From assembly GCF_003063625.1 (NCBI RefSeq), contig NZ_CP026604.1, forward strand, positions 2,542,001-2,606,000: a stretch of 64,000 nt of DNA. Reading direction: 5' to 3'. Both the position numbers and the translations under genes were made by a program. The notes below the pieces were generated by a model. The model worked only from the letters and a program-made list of their open reading frames with translations, ran no database searches and had not been told where the DNA came from. The DNA is from Saccharobesus litoralis (GTDB lineage: Bacteria; Pseudomonadota; Gammaproteobacteria; Enterobacterales; Alteromonadaceae). Shown here piece after piece: positions 55,454-63,741 of the stretch. The number at the start of each line of letters is the position of its first letter. Position 1 is the first letter of the stretch.

Positions 55454-56817
55454 TATTTACTGTCTTCTACCGTTAATTTGTACTTACTAATACGTCGATA
55501 TAAAGCTTGGCGGCTTAAGCCCAAAGATTTAGCAGCACGGCTAATATTGCCTTGGGCATTATCTATAGCTTGTTGAATACTTTGTGGGTCAATGTCGTTA
55601 GCAGCGCTTGGCTTTTGTTGCTCGCCTTCTGCGTTTAGGGTTAAACCAAAGTCTTGAGCTTGCAAGGTTTCGGATTGGCTTAATATCATTGCTCGTTGGC
55701 AGGTGTTTTGTAATTCACGTACATTGCCCGGCCAGTCATGCTGTTCTAGTGCTTGTTTAGCTTGGCTACTTAGCTGCTTTTGTTCACCAATAAAAGCTTC
55801 GGCTAATGGGATAATATCGGCTTGGCGTTGTTTTAATTCGGCAACATTTAGCTCAATCACATTGAGGCGATAGTACAGATCTTCGCGGAACTTTCCTTGT
55901 TGAATATCTTGCTTAAGATCGGCATTGGTGGCACTGATTATTCTGACGTTAACTTTTTGGGTTTGATGGCTACCTAAAGGTTCAAACTCACCGGTTTGCA
56001 GTACACGCAATAATTTAACTTGGCCAGATAAAGGCAAGTTGCCGATTTCATCTAAAAACAAAGTACCGCCATCGGCAGCGGTAAAGCGGCCAACCCGTTT
56101 TTTAGTTAACCCTGTATAAGCGCCTGGCTCAGCGCCAAATAGTTCCGCTTCCATTAAATCGATTGGCAGCGCGCCGACATTAACCTTAACAAAAGGTTGG
56201 CTGGCGCGTTGTGAATTAGCTTGGACTATCTCGGCGATCTTTTCTTTACCTGCGCCGTTAGCGCCTGTGATTAATACTGGAATATCGGCTTTGGCAACTT
56301 GCACTGCCATATCAACTAAATTGCGCATCACTTGGCTGGCAAAAATCAAACCACATAGATTAGGCTGATCTGAATGGGTATTGGATGAAGTGCTTGTCAG
56401 TTGTTGATGCAATTGCTGGTTTTGTTGTCTTAGCTCCAGCATTTCTAGCAGATTTTTAATACTGGTTAACAGCTTACTGTCATCCCAAGGTTTGCTTAAG
56501 TAATCGGCTGCGCCGTCTTTGACTAGTTCAACCGCGGTTTCTAGCTGCGCCCAAGCCGTGATTAGGATAATTGGCAGATCAGGATTAAGGTCGCGCAATT
56601 GATAAAACAATTCACGACCTTCAATACCGCTTGTGGTGTCTTGGCTAAAGTTCATATCTTGGATCACCAAGCTAATGCTTTGAAACATCACGGCTTTAAC
56701 CGCATCGGCAGGATTGCTACAGATCACCGTTTGATAACCGTGAATATCCAGCAGTAGATCCAATGCCTGACAAACATCTGGATTATCATCAACGATTAGA
56801 ATTTTATCCTTGGTCAC
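55453..56817 (-). CDS. NtrC-type sigma-54 response regulator
   Basis: 454 residues from GTG 56817, with AGGAACC upstream. A receiver (about 1-125) has Asp54 in VIQDMNF and the Lys in SKPWDD. The AAA+ domain (about 155-380) has Walker A GANGAGKEKIAE and LFLDEIGNLPL. The sigma-54 contact loop reads GAYTGL instead of the usual GAFTGA. A Fis-type helix-turn-helix ends the protein (NISRAAKSLGLSRQALYRRI). It is coupled to the kinase gene. The matching -24/-12 promoter and upstream palindromes lie at 61758-61878, in front of the HlyD-like gene. Confidence 0.93.
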   Translation of the reverse strand: MTKDKILIVDDNPDVCQALDLLLDIHGYQTVICSNPADAVKAVMFQSISLVIQDMNFSQDTTSGIEGRELFYQLRDLNPDLPIILITAWAQLETAVELVKDGAADYLSKPWDDSKLLTSIKNLLEMLELRQQNQQLHQQLTSTSSNTHSDQPNLCGLIFASQVMRNLVDMAVQVAKADIPVLITGANGAGKEKIAEIVQANSQRASQPFVKVNVGALPIDLMEAELFGAEPGAYTGLTKKRVGRFTAADGGTLFLDEIGNLPLSGQVKLLRVLQTGEFEPLGSHQTQKVNVRIISATNADLKQDIQQGKFREDLYYRLNVIELNVAELKQRQADIIPLAEAFIGEQKQLSSQAKQALEQHDWPGNVRELQNTCQRAMILSQSETLQAQDFGLTLNAEGEQQKPSAANDIDPQSIQQAIDNAQGNISRAAKSLGLSRQALYRRISKYKLTVEDSK

Positions 56818-56869
56818 AAGTGGTTCCTGTTGTTTTTTTGTACCTAAATCAAGATTAAATACTTATCTT

Positions 56870-56943
56870 CACCCTGAGCGCGAAGCAGTCGAAGGGTTCA
56901 TTTTATCTAAGATACACACGACCCTTCGACTTCGCTCAGGGTG
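56870..56943. repeat. Large inverted repeat (CCCTGAGCGAAGTCGAAGGG type)
   Basis: The left arm CACCCTGAGCG...TCGAAGGGT (56870-56897, with about 5 extra bases) and right arm ACCCTTCGACTTCGCTCAGG plus GTG (56921-56943) can fold into a long hairpin with a 23-bp loop. This motif is a widespread REP-like intergenic sequence in many bacteria. It lies between the regulator and permease genes. Confidence 0.75.
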
Positions 56944-56953
56944 AGTATAAATA

Positions 56954-56977
56954 GTAGGTGAGCATTTATGCTTACAA
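56954..56977. repeat. 24-bp hairpin repeat, copy 1
   Basis: GTAGGTGAGCATTTATGCTTACAA (shown in two parts: GTAGGTGAGCATTT and ATGCTTACAA) folds as GTGAGCAT/ATGCTTAC with one G-T pair. An identical copy occurs at 63695-63718, also just after the end of a gene. Confidence 0.65.
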
Positions 56978-57026
56978 AGCTTGCACACGGAATGTAAGGC
57001 TAAAGCCTCACCCACAACGAATACAA

Positions 57027-58244
57027 TTAAGCCGTTCTGGTTGCGATGGCTGGCGATATATTGGCGGCGCGCAGTGCTGGCCAAAATGTCGCTGCTTGGC
57101 CAATAAACAATATGGCTAACAGCGCCCATAATAATTGTTCGACCGGTAATTTCGCTACTTCAAAGTATTGAATTAACTGGTTATTTAAGCCAATCGCTAA
57201 GGCGATACCTAGTACTATTCCGGTAAACAATAGAATAAGGTTTTCTAGCATAAAGTGCAGCACTATATCTTGTTTGCTAGCGCCTAATGCGCGGCGTGTA
57301 CCAATTTGTTTTATACGGCGATTAATATTAAACAAGGTCATGCCAATAATGCCGAGTGCGGTAATCATTAATAGGGCAACAACCAAGGTCATTAGCACAT
57401 TGCGTAACAGATAATCACGTGAGTAATAGTCGTTTTTCATCTTGCTAAATTTCTTAGGTTCACTGATCACGGCCTTAGGGTTGGCGGTACGTAATGCTTG
57501 TTTAGTTTGCTCCATTACGGCCAGCATACCTTTGGTATTGGTTCTGATTAGATATTTTTGCGGAGCAAACAAGACGATATGGTTAAGCAACATGGTTCGT
57601 TCCGCCGTTCCCCATTTAGGACTGTAACCATGCAGCGTTTTTACAATACCGATTATTTTCGCTGGAATAGGCCCTTGGTAAATGGTTTTGCCAATGGCGT
57701 CGCCATTTTCAAATAAGGCGTCAGCAAATGCTTGGGTGACGATCACATTAAACTCAGCACTAAATAGCTGGCGTTGGTTTTCAATTAGCGTAACTTCATC
57801 GGCATTAAAGTTGCGTCCTGCTACCAACTCTAAGCCTGCTGTATAAACAAAGTGTTGCTCGGTAAAAAAGATACTGGCATTAGCGCTTTTGGCGTTTGGA
57901 TCATTGTCTGTGGTTAATCTAAAGCCTGATGTGCTGCCGCCGCCACTTAGCGGCAATGAATCAGACAGAGTAACATTCTCAACGCCCGGCACTGCGCGAA
58001 TTGCTTGTAAGTCGCGAATAGGATCCGCTTCACCTTTATTTGGCGAAACGGTAATGGTAAATAATACGTCTTCATCTAAGCCTGTATCACGTTCAATTAA
58101 TGCGACACGTTCTTGAGTAATAAATAAGGCATTGCTAACAATCGCTAGGGTTAAAGCGATCTGCGCGATAATAATAATCGCAGATGTTTTATGGCGTAAT
58201 AATGCCGAGATTATCGGCAAAATAGGTAATCTGGATACATTCAT
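57027..58244 (-). CDS. ABC transporter permease (MacB/FtsX type), second permease
   Basis: 405 residues. An N-terminal helix (about 22-42), a periplasmic MacB-PCD domain (about 45-280) with LIERDTGLDEDVLFTITVSP near the start, and three C-terminal helices (about 288-312, 335-360, 370-395) with RRIKQIGTRRALGASKQDIV, the coupling helix. It pairs with the permease at 58267-59592 and the ATPase at 59604. It has an AGGAAG ribosome-binding site. The substrate is unknown; with an HlyD-type adaptor, export of a peptide, lipid or drug is likely. Confidence 0.9.
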   Translation of the reverse strand: MNVSRLPILPIISALLRHKTSAIIIIAQIALTLAIVSNALFITQERVALIERDTGLDEDVLFTITVSPNKGEADPIRDLQAIRAVPGVENVTLSDSLPLSGGGSTSGFRLTTDNDPNAKSANASIFFTEQHFVYTAGLELVAGRNFNADEVTLIENQRQLFSAEFNVIVTQAFADALFENGDAIGKTIYQGPIPAKIIGIVKTLHGYSPKWGTAERTMLLNHIVLFAPQKYLIRTNTKGMLAVMEQTKQALRTANPKAVISEPKKFSKMKNDYYSRDYLLRNVLMTLVVALLMITALGIIGMTLFNINRRIKQIGTRRALGASKQDIVLHFMLENLILLFTGIVLGIALAIGLNNQLIQYFEVAKLPVEQLLWALLAILFIGQAATFWPALRAANISPAIATRTA

Positions 58245-58266
58245 GGGTAAACTTCCTTTTCGACGA

Positions 58267-59592
58267 TTATTGGCTTTTTAAATAACGTGCGGGTTGCGTT
58301 TGGCAAATACGCCAAGCCGGATATACACCAGCCAGTAAGGTCACACCAATAGCTAAAGCGGGAGCTATCAACATCATCTGTACGTCGAGCTGTGCTAGTA
58401 ACTGATATTCACTGTTATATTGCTTGAGATGATTTAACGCGAAGTAGCTGAGCAATAAGCCTAAGCAACCGCCAATTAGGCCGAGTACGCCTACTTCAAC
58501 GAGATGTTGGATAAAGATTTGGCTGCGATTAGCGCCTAACGCACGGCGCACACCAACATCTGGAGCACGGCGTAAAAACTTACTTAGCATTAAGCCCAAG
58601 GTATTAACTAAACACACAGCTAAAAATAAGAAGCTTAGCACCAGAAGAATATAGTTATCCGTGCCGACAACTTTGCGGTAATTAAGCCAAGTCATTACGT
58701 CTTTTAGATCATAAGTTGCGTCTTCTCTGGCAAAGCGACCTAGCTGTTGTTGCTGGTCAATATAACCTTGGATAAAAGTAGCAAAGTCTTGTTTTTGCTG
58801 TTCAGATTCAAACTCAGCCCAAGCATGCAGCCAATGTGACTCCGAATCCAAAAACTGCTGATAAACATTGATAGATTCATTGTTCCAGCTTTCGACATTG
58901 CCCCAGTTGTTATGCCATGTGTCTAACTCGTTGGCGCGGGCATGAGAGAAGGGCACAAATACTTGTTCGGTATGATTAAAGGCGCCGACAATAGTGTCGT
59001 AGTACTTAGGTACAGGTTGCCAGTTATCCAGCACGCCGACAATTTCAAAAATATTGTTTTGAATGAGTATCTTCTGGCCAACACTGTTTTCACCACCAAA
59101 CAATTGCTGGTTAAGCTGGCGGCCAATTACAGTTTTCTTTTCCGCATATTCATCGGCTTTAGCATCCCAAGCTTGACCGTATAACAGAGGCGCTTCAAAC
59201 ATGCTAAAAAAGTCGCTGGTGGTGAGTAACACGGCTTTTTTACTCGGTTCTTTACCCGGCTCTAAACTTTCAATTTTTAGGCCTGCGCGATACATGGCGG
59301 TGCTACGCTGGGGAATATCCGATTCTAACATAGCGACCGTATCGTGATAGGTAAGCTGTTTGTGCAGGTTATCCGATGAACCAAAGTTGGCGTGTACGCC
59401 CTGACTTTGTAACTGAATAACCGCTAGTTTGTCGCTTTTATGCGGAATCGGATCGGCGGAGCGCATGGTGTGCAACACTAAGGTTGTCATCGAAATACCG
59501 ATACCTATGGCGATGGCTAACAGCATAAGTGCTGATACTGCCGGGGTTTGCCGTAAGCTCACCAAGGCTAAACGTAGATAATAGAAAAACAT
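58267..59592 (-). CDS. ABC transporter permease (MacB/FtsX type), first permease
   Basis: 441 residues from the ATG at 59592 (MFFYYLRLALVSLRQTP), preceded by AAGGAG; the open frame extends to 59640, inside the ATPase gene. A first membrane helix (about 18-40), a long periplasmic domain (about 45-315) and three helices near the C-terminus (about 320-345, 370-395, 405-430) with FLRRAPDVGVRRALGANRSQIFI. The start lies 11 bp after the ATPase stop, so the two are surely one transcript. Confidence 0.9.
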   Translation of the reverse strand: MFFYYLRLALVSLRQTPAVSALMLLAIAIGIGISMTTLVLHTMRSADPIPHKSDKLAVIQLQSQGVHANFGSSDNLHKQLTYHDTVAMLESDIPQRSTAMYRAGLKIESLEPGKEPSKKAVLLTTSDFFSMFEAPLLYGQAWDAKADEYAEKKTVIGRQLNQQLFGGENSVGQKILIQNNIFEIVGVLDNWQPVPKYYDTIVGAFNHTEQVFVPFSHARANELDTWHNNWGNVESWNNESINVYQQFLDSESHWLHAWAEFESEQQKQDFATFIQGYIDQQQQLGRFAREDATYDLKDVMTWLNYRKVVGTDNYILLVLSFLFLAVCLVNTLGLMLSKFLRRAPDVGVRRALGANRSQIFIQHLVEVGVLGLIGGCLGLLLSYFALNHLKQYNSEYQLLAQLDVQMMLIAPALAIGVTLLAGVYPAWRICQTQPARYLKSQ

Positions 59593-59603
59593 TAGCTGAC
59601 TCC

Positions 59604-60293
59604 TTATACCGCTTGTTTTTGGTAAAAGGTGTAGTCGCACACTTGGCCATCGACTATTTGGATATTGCGCCCAGCGCGACGGGCGAGCTCAGGATCATGG
59701 GTAACCATAACGATAGTAGTGCCTTGCATGTTGATCTTCTCAAGCAACTCCATGACTTGGCGTGCCATTAAGCTATCTAGGTTACCGGTTGGCTCATCGG
59801 CAAATAGGATTTTCGGTTGACCAGCTAGCGCGCGAGCAATCGCTACGCGTTGCTGTTGTCCACCGGACAATTGGCTCGGTACATGCTTCATGCGGGCTGC
59901 GAGGCCAACTTGTTCTAATGCTTGTTCTATACGTTGTTTACGGTCTTGGCGATTTAGGCCTCGGTAGCGCAGCGGTACTTCAACATTTTCATATAGGCTT
60001 AAATCTGGGATTAAGTTAAAGCCCTGAAAGATAAAACCGATTTTTTCATTACGTAGTTTGGAGCGGGCTTTATCGCTAAGTTGATTAATCAATTGCCCGT
60101 CTAATTCATAGTTACCGGCGCTGGCAGTTTCTAGCAATCCGGCGATATTTAAGAAGGTAGTTTTACCTGAACCCGAAGGGCCGGTAACGGAAACGAATTC
60201 GCCTTTTTCAACATTTAAATCAAATTCACGTAGCGCGTGGGTTTCGACCAAATCAGTTTGGTAGATTTTACTAATTTTTTGCATAGTTAACAT
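59604..60293 (-). CDS. ABC transporter ATP-binding subunit (MacB/LolD type)
   Basis: 229 residues. Walker A GPSGSGKTTFLN (about 38-49), signature LSGGQQQRVAIARA (about 141-154), Walker [14 protein letters not shown] (about 161-173) and the switch region VTHD. It energises the two MacB-type permeases. Between its start and the upstream HlyD-like gene lies a short copy of the MITE-like repeat (60314-60438), so cotranscription must pass through it. Confidence 0.94.
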   Translation of the reverse strand: MLTMQKISKIYQTDLVETHALREFDLNVEKGEFVSVTGPSGSGKTTFLNIAGLLETASAGNYELDGQLINQLSDKARSKLRNEKIGFIFQGFNLIPDLSLYENVEVPLRYRGLNRQDRKQRIEQALEQVGLAARMKHVPSQLSGGQQQRVAIARALAGQPKILFADEPTGNLDSLMARQVMELLEKINMQGTTIVMVTHDPELARRAGRNIQIVDGQVCDYTFYQKQAV

Positions 60294-60313
60294 GCTAAGT
60301 TCCTTATTTGAAA

Positions 60314-60438
60314 TAGCCTTCTCGCTCAGATTTTATGCTGTATTGTCATCGTTTTTCGCCCCAATCACATAATAGAGCATATGCTCATGGGGTCTCAAAA
60401 CTTGACGGCTTTGCCTAAAACCCGATCGCTTTGGCTTA
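60314..60438. repeat. MITE-like element, copy 4 (short, diverged form)
   Basis: It begins TAGCCTTCTCGCTCAGATTT and ends CCGATCGCTTTGGCTTA; the compensating changes (GCC/GGC for GTC/GAC) keep the end pairing. The central CCCCAATCACATAATAGAGC / ATATGCTCATGGGGTCTC part is conserved. It lacks the same two internal modules as the 13019 copy. It lies between the HlyD-like and ATPase genes of the efflux unit. Confidence 0.8.
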
Positions 60439-60444
60439 TGCTCT

Positions 60445-61707
60445 CTATCTGATTAATACAGTGTTGAAATCGTTAAACGGCTGCAAAGACGATATTACGA
60501 TCTGTTCGCCTTCTTTAACACCGGATACGATCTCTATATGGGTTAAATTACTGATGCCAGTGACAAGGTCGGTACGTACCGCTTGATCATGCTCAAGTCG
60601 ATACGACCACTTGCCGCCACTGGTGGTGACAAACTGGCCGCGTTTCACCATTAGCACATTGGGCTTTTGCTCCAAGGTGATGGTGGCGGTGAGTCGTTGA
60701 TTCTGTCTAAGTTCAAGTTGGGCTGTGTTGTCTAACGCGACGCGAGTGGCGACAGCACCATTTTTAACTTCTGGTGAGATTGCACTAAGGCGACCGTTTA
60801 GTTGGTGCCCGGCAGCGGACAAACTGACTGGCATATCTAGTGCGAGTTCGTCGGCAAAGCTTTCGCTGATCGCCAGTTCTGCTTCAAACTGAGTCAGGTC
60901 AATGACAGTCATTAGCGCTTGGTTGATTTGAATTTGTGCGCTTTGTTCAACCAGCCAGTTACCTAACATGCCATCGACTGGCGAGCGAATTTGTAACTCC
61001 CGAATGCGTTGCTTGAGTTCGTCGACAACAATTTGTTGGTATTCAACTTGGTAGGCTTTGGTTTGATTTTCAAAGCTTAGACTTTCTCTTTGAATTTCAA
61101 TATCTTGCTTAGCATGTTGATAGGCTAAGTTGGCTTTAGCTAAGGCGTCTTGGGCACGCTCAAAGTTTTGTTGGCTGATCAGCTTGTCGCCAATAGAATC
61201 GTTAGCGCGCTGCATTTCTCGCTCGCTGGCTTGCCATTCCACTTTGGCTTGTTGTTTACCTTGTTCTAGTGCCAGTAAATCACGCTTCATTTGTAAGGAA
61301 TGACGCTGAAAGTCGATTTGCAAACTCTTAAGATTGGCTTGCTGCTTTTTTAGCTCATTGGCTAATTCGACACTGGTGACTTCAGCTATCGGTTGGTCTT
61401 TTTCGACCTTGTGTCCGGGGCGGACAAGTAGCTTAATTTGTCCGCTTTCTGGGCTATAAATAATGGGGGCATGGGCGGCAACAATTTTGCCTTGGCTGTT
61501 AATTTCTCTAGTGATAGTGCCACGCTCAATCGTTGCCAACTGAATATCATCGCGACTCATCACAAATTCAGTGGTATTCCACGCCCATAAGTGTTTAAGC
61601 ACGAATAGACTGGCGATTGCCGCTATCACAAAAGGTAGAGCGCGACGCCATAGCGGCTTAGCTTTCGCTTGGTTAATGACATCCTGTTGGCTGGTATCGC
61701 GGATCAT
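60445..61707 (-). CDS. HlyD-type periplasmic adaptor of the ABC efflux module
   Basis: 420 residues. A membrane helix (about 27-45), a biotinyl-lipoyl-like beta domain split by a long coiled-coil hairpin (about 115-245; Gln/Glu/Lys-rich), then beta-barrel and membrane-proximal domains. RGTITREINSQGKIVAAHAP (in parts) and IRSPVDGMLGNWLVE are typical MFP segments. It links the inner-membrane ABC complex to an outer-membrane channel that is not encoded here. AGGAG precedes the ATG, and a -24/-12 promoter lies 51-67 bp upstream, so it is the first gene of the unit. Confidence 0.92.
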   Translation of the reverse strand: MIRDTSQQDVINQAKAKPLWRRALPFVIAAIASLFVLKHLWAWNTTEFVMSRDDIQLATIERGTITREINSQGKIVAAHAPIIYSPESGQIKLLVRPGHKVEKDQPIAEVTSVELANELKKQQANLKSLQIDFQRHSLQMKRDLLALEQGKQQAKVEWQASEREMQRANDSIGDKLISQQNFERAQDALAKANLAYQHAKQDIEIQRESLSFENQTKAYQVEYQQIVVDELKQRIRELQIRSPVDGMLGNWLVEQSAQIQINQALMTVIDLTQFEAELAISESFADELALDMPVSLSAAGHQLNGRLSAISPEVKNGAVATRVALDNTAQLELRQNQRLTATITLEQKPNVLMVKRGQFVTTSGGKWSYRLEHDQAVRTDLVTGISNLTHIEIVSGVKEGEQIVISSLQPFNDFNTVLIR

Positions 61708-61757
61708 GGTTAGCTCCTATTAGCTTTATACGCGAATTTGCGGATCTAAAACTAATA

Positions 61758-61774
61758 GAGCAGAGGATGTGCCA
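61758..61774 (-). promoter_or_regulatory. Sigma-54 (-24/-12) promoter of the efflux unit
   Basis: On the minus strand the sequence is TGGCAC-ATCCTC-TGCTC. GG and GC are separated by exactly 10 bases, as sigma-54 requires, and it matches TGGCACR-N4-TTGCW except at one position. Transcription would start about 40 bp before the HlyD-like ATG at 61707. It pairs logically with the sigma-54 activator encoded at 55453-56817. Confidence 0.75.
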
Positions 61775-61829
61775 TGTTTTTATGTGGTTGAATTTAAATG
61801 AGTTTTTGGTTTGGTGGGTTTGTGTTCGG

Positions 61830-61878
61830 TGTCCGCGGACAGTGGAAAAGTGTCCGCTTTTGTGGGGGGGCGGACACT
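61830..61878. promoter_or_regulatory. Palindromic upstream activator sites (GTGTCCGC type)
   Basis: TGTCCGCGGACA (61830-61841) is a perfect palindrome. AGTGTCCGC (61849-61857) and GCGGACACT (61870-61878) form an inverted pair with a 12-bp spacer, so three to four GTGTCCGC half sites lie about 56-105 bp upstream of the -24 element. They are well placed to bind the NtrC-type regulator as enhancers. Confidence 0.65.
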
Positions 61879-61965
61879 TGCTGTTATTGTCGGTTTAAAT
61901 TGTTTTCGACAATTAAAGTCACGGGCTCTGGCTATTTGGCATGCAAATGTCAGCTAGTTGTTTTG

Positions 61966-62868
61966 CTAGTTTTTTGTTAGTTGTTCTGCTAGTTTTTCCA
62001 TTAAAAAATCGACAAAACATTTCACTTTTTGTGAAACATGCTTGCGATGTGGGTACACGGCATACAGGCCAAATTGGTCACTTGTATAATCGTTCATTAC
62101 CTGTACTAGACGACCGTTAGTGACATCTTCATGGATGATTGAACTGGCAATCAAGCCAATTCCCGCACCGGCTGCCACCATTTCAGCTATCGCCATTGGA
62201 CTATTTGACGATAGAGTTGATTTTACCTTTATCGAATGTCGTTCGCCTTGCTTATCAATAATTGGCCAGTGATTGCCATAGCTAAAATTCATATCTATGA
62301 TGCAGTTGTGCTGCTCTAATTCAGCGAGCGTTTGTGGTGCGCCGTGCTGTTTGATGTAGTCAGGCGAGGCAACAATGTACAAAGGATAAGTTTGAATATG
62401 GCGGGCAACCATATTGGAATCTTCTAAAATGCCAGAGCGGATCCGCACGTCGATCCCTTCTTCAATCATATCAACTGGTCTATTGCCCAACAGTAAGTCG
62501 ATTTTTAAATCGGGATATTGCGTCATAAACTGCGGTAGTAGTGGCGCCAAAGTACGTTCACCTAATGTCACCGGACAGCTGACTCTGAGTAACCCTTTGG
62601 GTTTCACCTGTTCATCCATAACCACATCCAGCATATTGGCATATTGGTCGAGCATTAGGCGCGCTTGCTGATAGTAACGTTTGCCAGCCTCGGTTAATGA
62701 AATACGTCGGGTAGTACGGTTAAATAAGCGCACGTCGAGCTTATCTTCCACTTCGCCAACATATTTGCTGACTAAGGCTTTTGACATTTGCAGGCGCTCA
62801 CTGGCAGCGGTAAATGAGCCAGTTTCGACTACGGCAATGATGGTTTTTAGGCCGTCTAAAGTATCCAT
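61966..62868 (-). CDS. LysR-family transcriptional regulator
   Basis: 300 residues. The N-terminal winged helix-turn-helix is at about 1-60 (GSFTAASERLQMSKALVSKY and RLFNRTTRRISLTEAG), and a periplasmic-binding-like effector domain spans about 88-295. It looks like the subgroup of LysR regulators that control a divergent neighbour. The GST gene starts 122 bp away in the opposite direction and is the likely target. The effector is unknown. Confidence 0.9.
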   Translation of the reverse strand: MDTLDGLKTIIAVVETGSFTAASERLQMSKALVSKYVGEVEDKLDVRLFNRTTRRISLTEAGKRYYQQARLMLDQYANMLDVVMDEQVKPKGLLRVSCPVTLGERTLAPLLPQFMTQYPDLKIDLLLGNRPVDMIEEGIDVRIRSGILEDSNMVARHIQTYPLYIVASPDYIKQHGAPQTLAELEQHNCIIDMNFSYGNHWPIIDKQGERHSIKVKSTLSSNSPMAIAEMVAAGAGIGLIASSIIHEDVTNGRLVQVMNDYTSDQFGLYAVYPHRKHVSQKVKCFVDFLMEKLAEQLTKN

Positions 62869-62990
62869 TATTGAACACGTTATGTTGACAATGATTCAAT
62901 ATTATCAATATTTATCGAAAATCCATAGTCCGCATAATAGACATCAATTCAAACAAACACTTAATTTTAGAAGCTATGGGAGAATAAATT

Positions 62991-63611
62991 GTGGCTATTA
63001 AACTTTATACCTTTCCTTTATCCGGTCATGCCCATCGCGTGCATGTGTTCTTATCTTTATTAGGTTTGGACTTTGAACTGGTTAATGTTGATTTACCGGG
63101 CGGCGAACATAAGCAACCAGCGTTTTTAACTAAAAATCCATTTGGCCAAGTGCCGGCGATTGATGATGGTGATTTATCGCTAGCGGATTCAAATGCGATT
63201 TTACTTTATTTGGCTAACAAATATGACGAGTCGGGCGAATGGTCGCCACAAGAGCCCGCCGCAGCGGCACGCGTGCAACAGTTCTTGTCTTTGGCGGCTG
63301 GCAAAGTGGCGTATGGCCCAGCCGCTGCGCGTTTATGTACATTGTTTGGTGCCAAAATGGATCATCAGCAAGCTATCACTATGGCGCATGCAGTATTAAC
63401 AGAGTTGGAGGCTTATCTTGAAGGTAAAGATTGGCTAGTTGGTGATAAACCGACGATCGCTGATGTGGCTAACTATACCTATATCGCACACGCACCTGAG
63501 GGCGACGTGTCGTTGCAAGATTACGCCAATATTCGAGCTTGGTTAGCTCGCTTTGAAGCACTACCGGGGTTTGTACCAATGCAAAAATCAGCTGTAGGTT
63601 TGGCTGCTTAA
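62991..63611 (+). CDS. Glutathione S-transferase-family protein
   Basis: 206 residues, starting with GTG at 62991 after a GGGAG site. It has a thioredoxin-like N-terminal domain (about 1-80; FPLSGHAHRVHVFLSLLGLDFE, then NPFGQVPAIDDGDL and the DSNAILLYLA motif that binds the glutathione gamma-glutamyl group) and a helical C-terminal domain (about 90-200) with TIADVANYTYIAHAPEG. It likely conjugates or isomerises an electrophile. It is divergent from the LysR gene and followed by a PNPOx-like gene, a grouping seen in other gammaproteobacteria. Confidence 0.92.
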   Translation: MAIKLYTFPLSGHAHRVHVFLSLLGLDFELVNVDLPGGEHKQPAFLTKNPFGQVPAIDDGDLSLADSNAILLYLANKYDESGEWSPQEPAAAARVQQFLSLAAGKVAYGPAAARLCTLFGAKMDHQQAITMAHAVLTELEAYLEGKDWLVGDKPTIADVANYTYIAHAPEGDVSLQDYANIRAWLARFEALPGFVPMQKSAVGLAA

Positions 63612-63694
63612 GGTTATTTGGGGTAGGGCAGAATTTATTTCTGCTGGTATTTTACGCTTTGTATAGCGAGCTGTTTGCAGGTGTAAAACCCGTT

Positions 63695-63718
63695 GTAGGT
63701 GAGCATTTATGCTTACAA
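63695..63718. repeat. 24-bp hairpin repeat, copy 2
   Basis: Identical to 56954-56977 (GTAGGTGAGCATTT, then ATGCTTACAA) and in the same orientation. It lies in the 130-bp gap between the GST and PNPOx-like genes. Confidence 0.65.
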
Positions 63719-63741
63719 GGTTTGTTACAAAAAGGTCCCCC

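Noticed and set aside
61798-61980. Plus-strand open frame between the HlyD-like and LysR genes
   Set aside because: It overlaps the promoter and palindromic sites, has odd composition and no family likeness.
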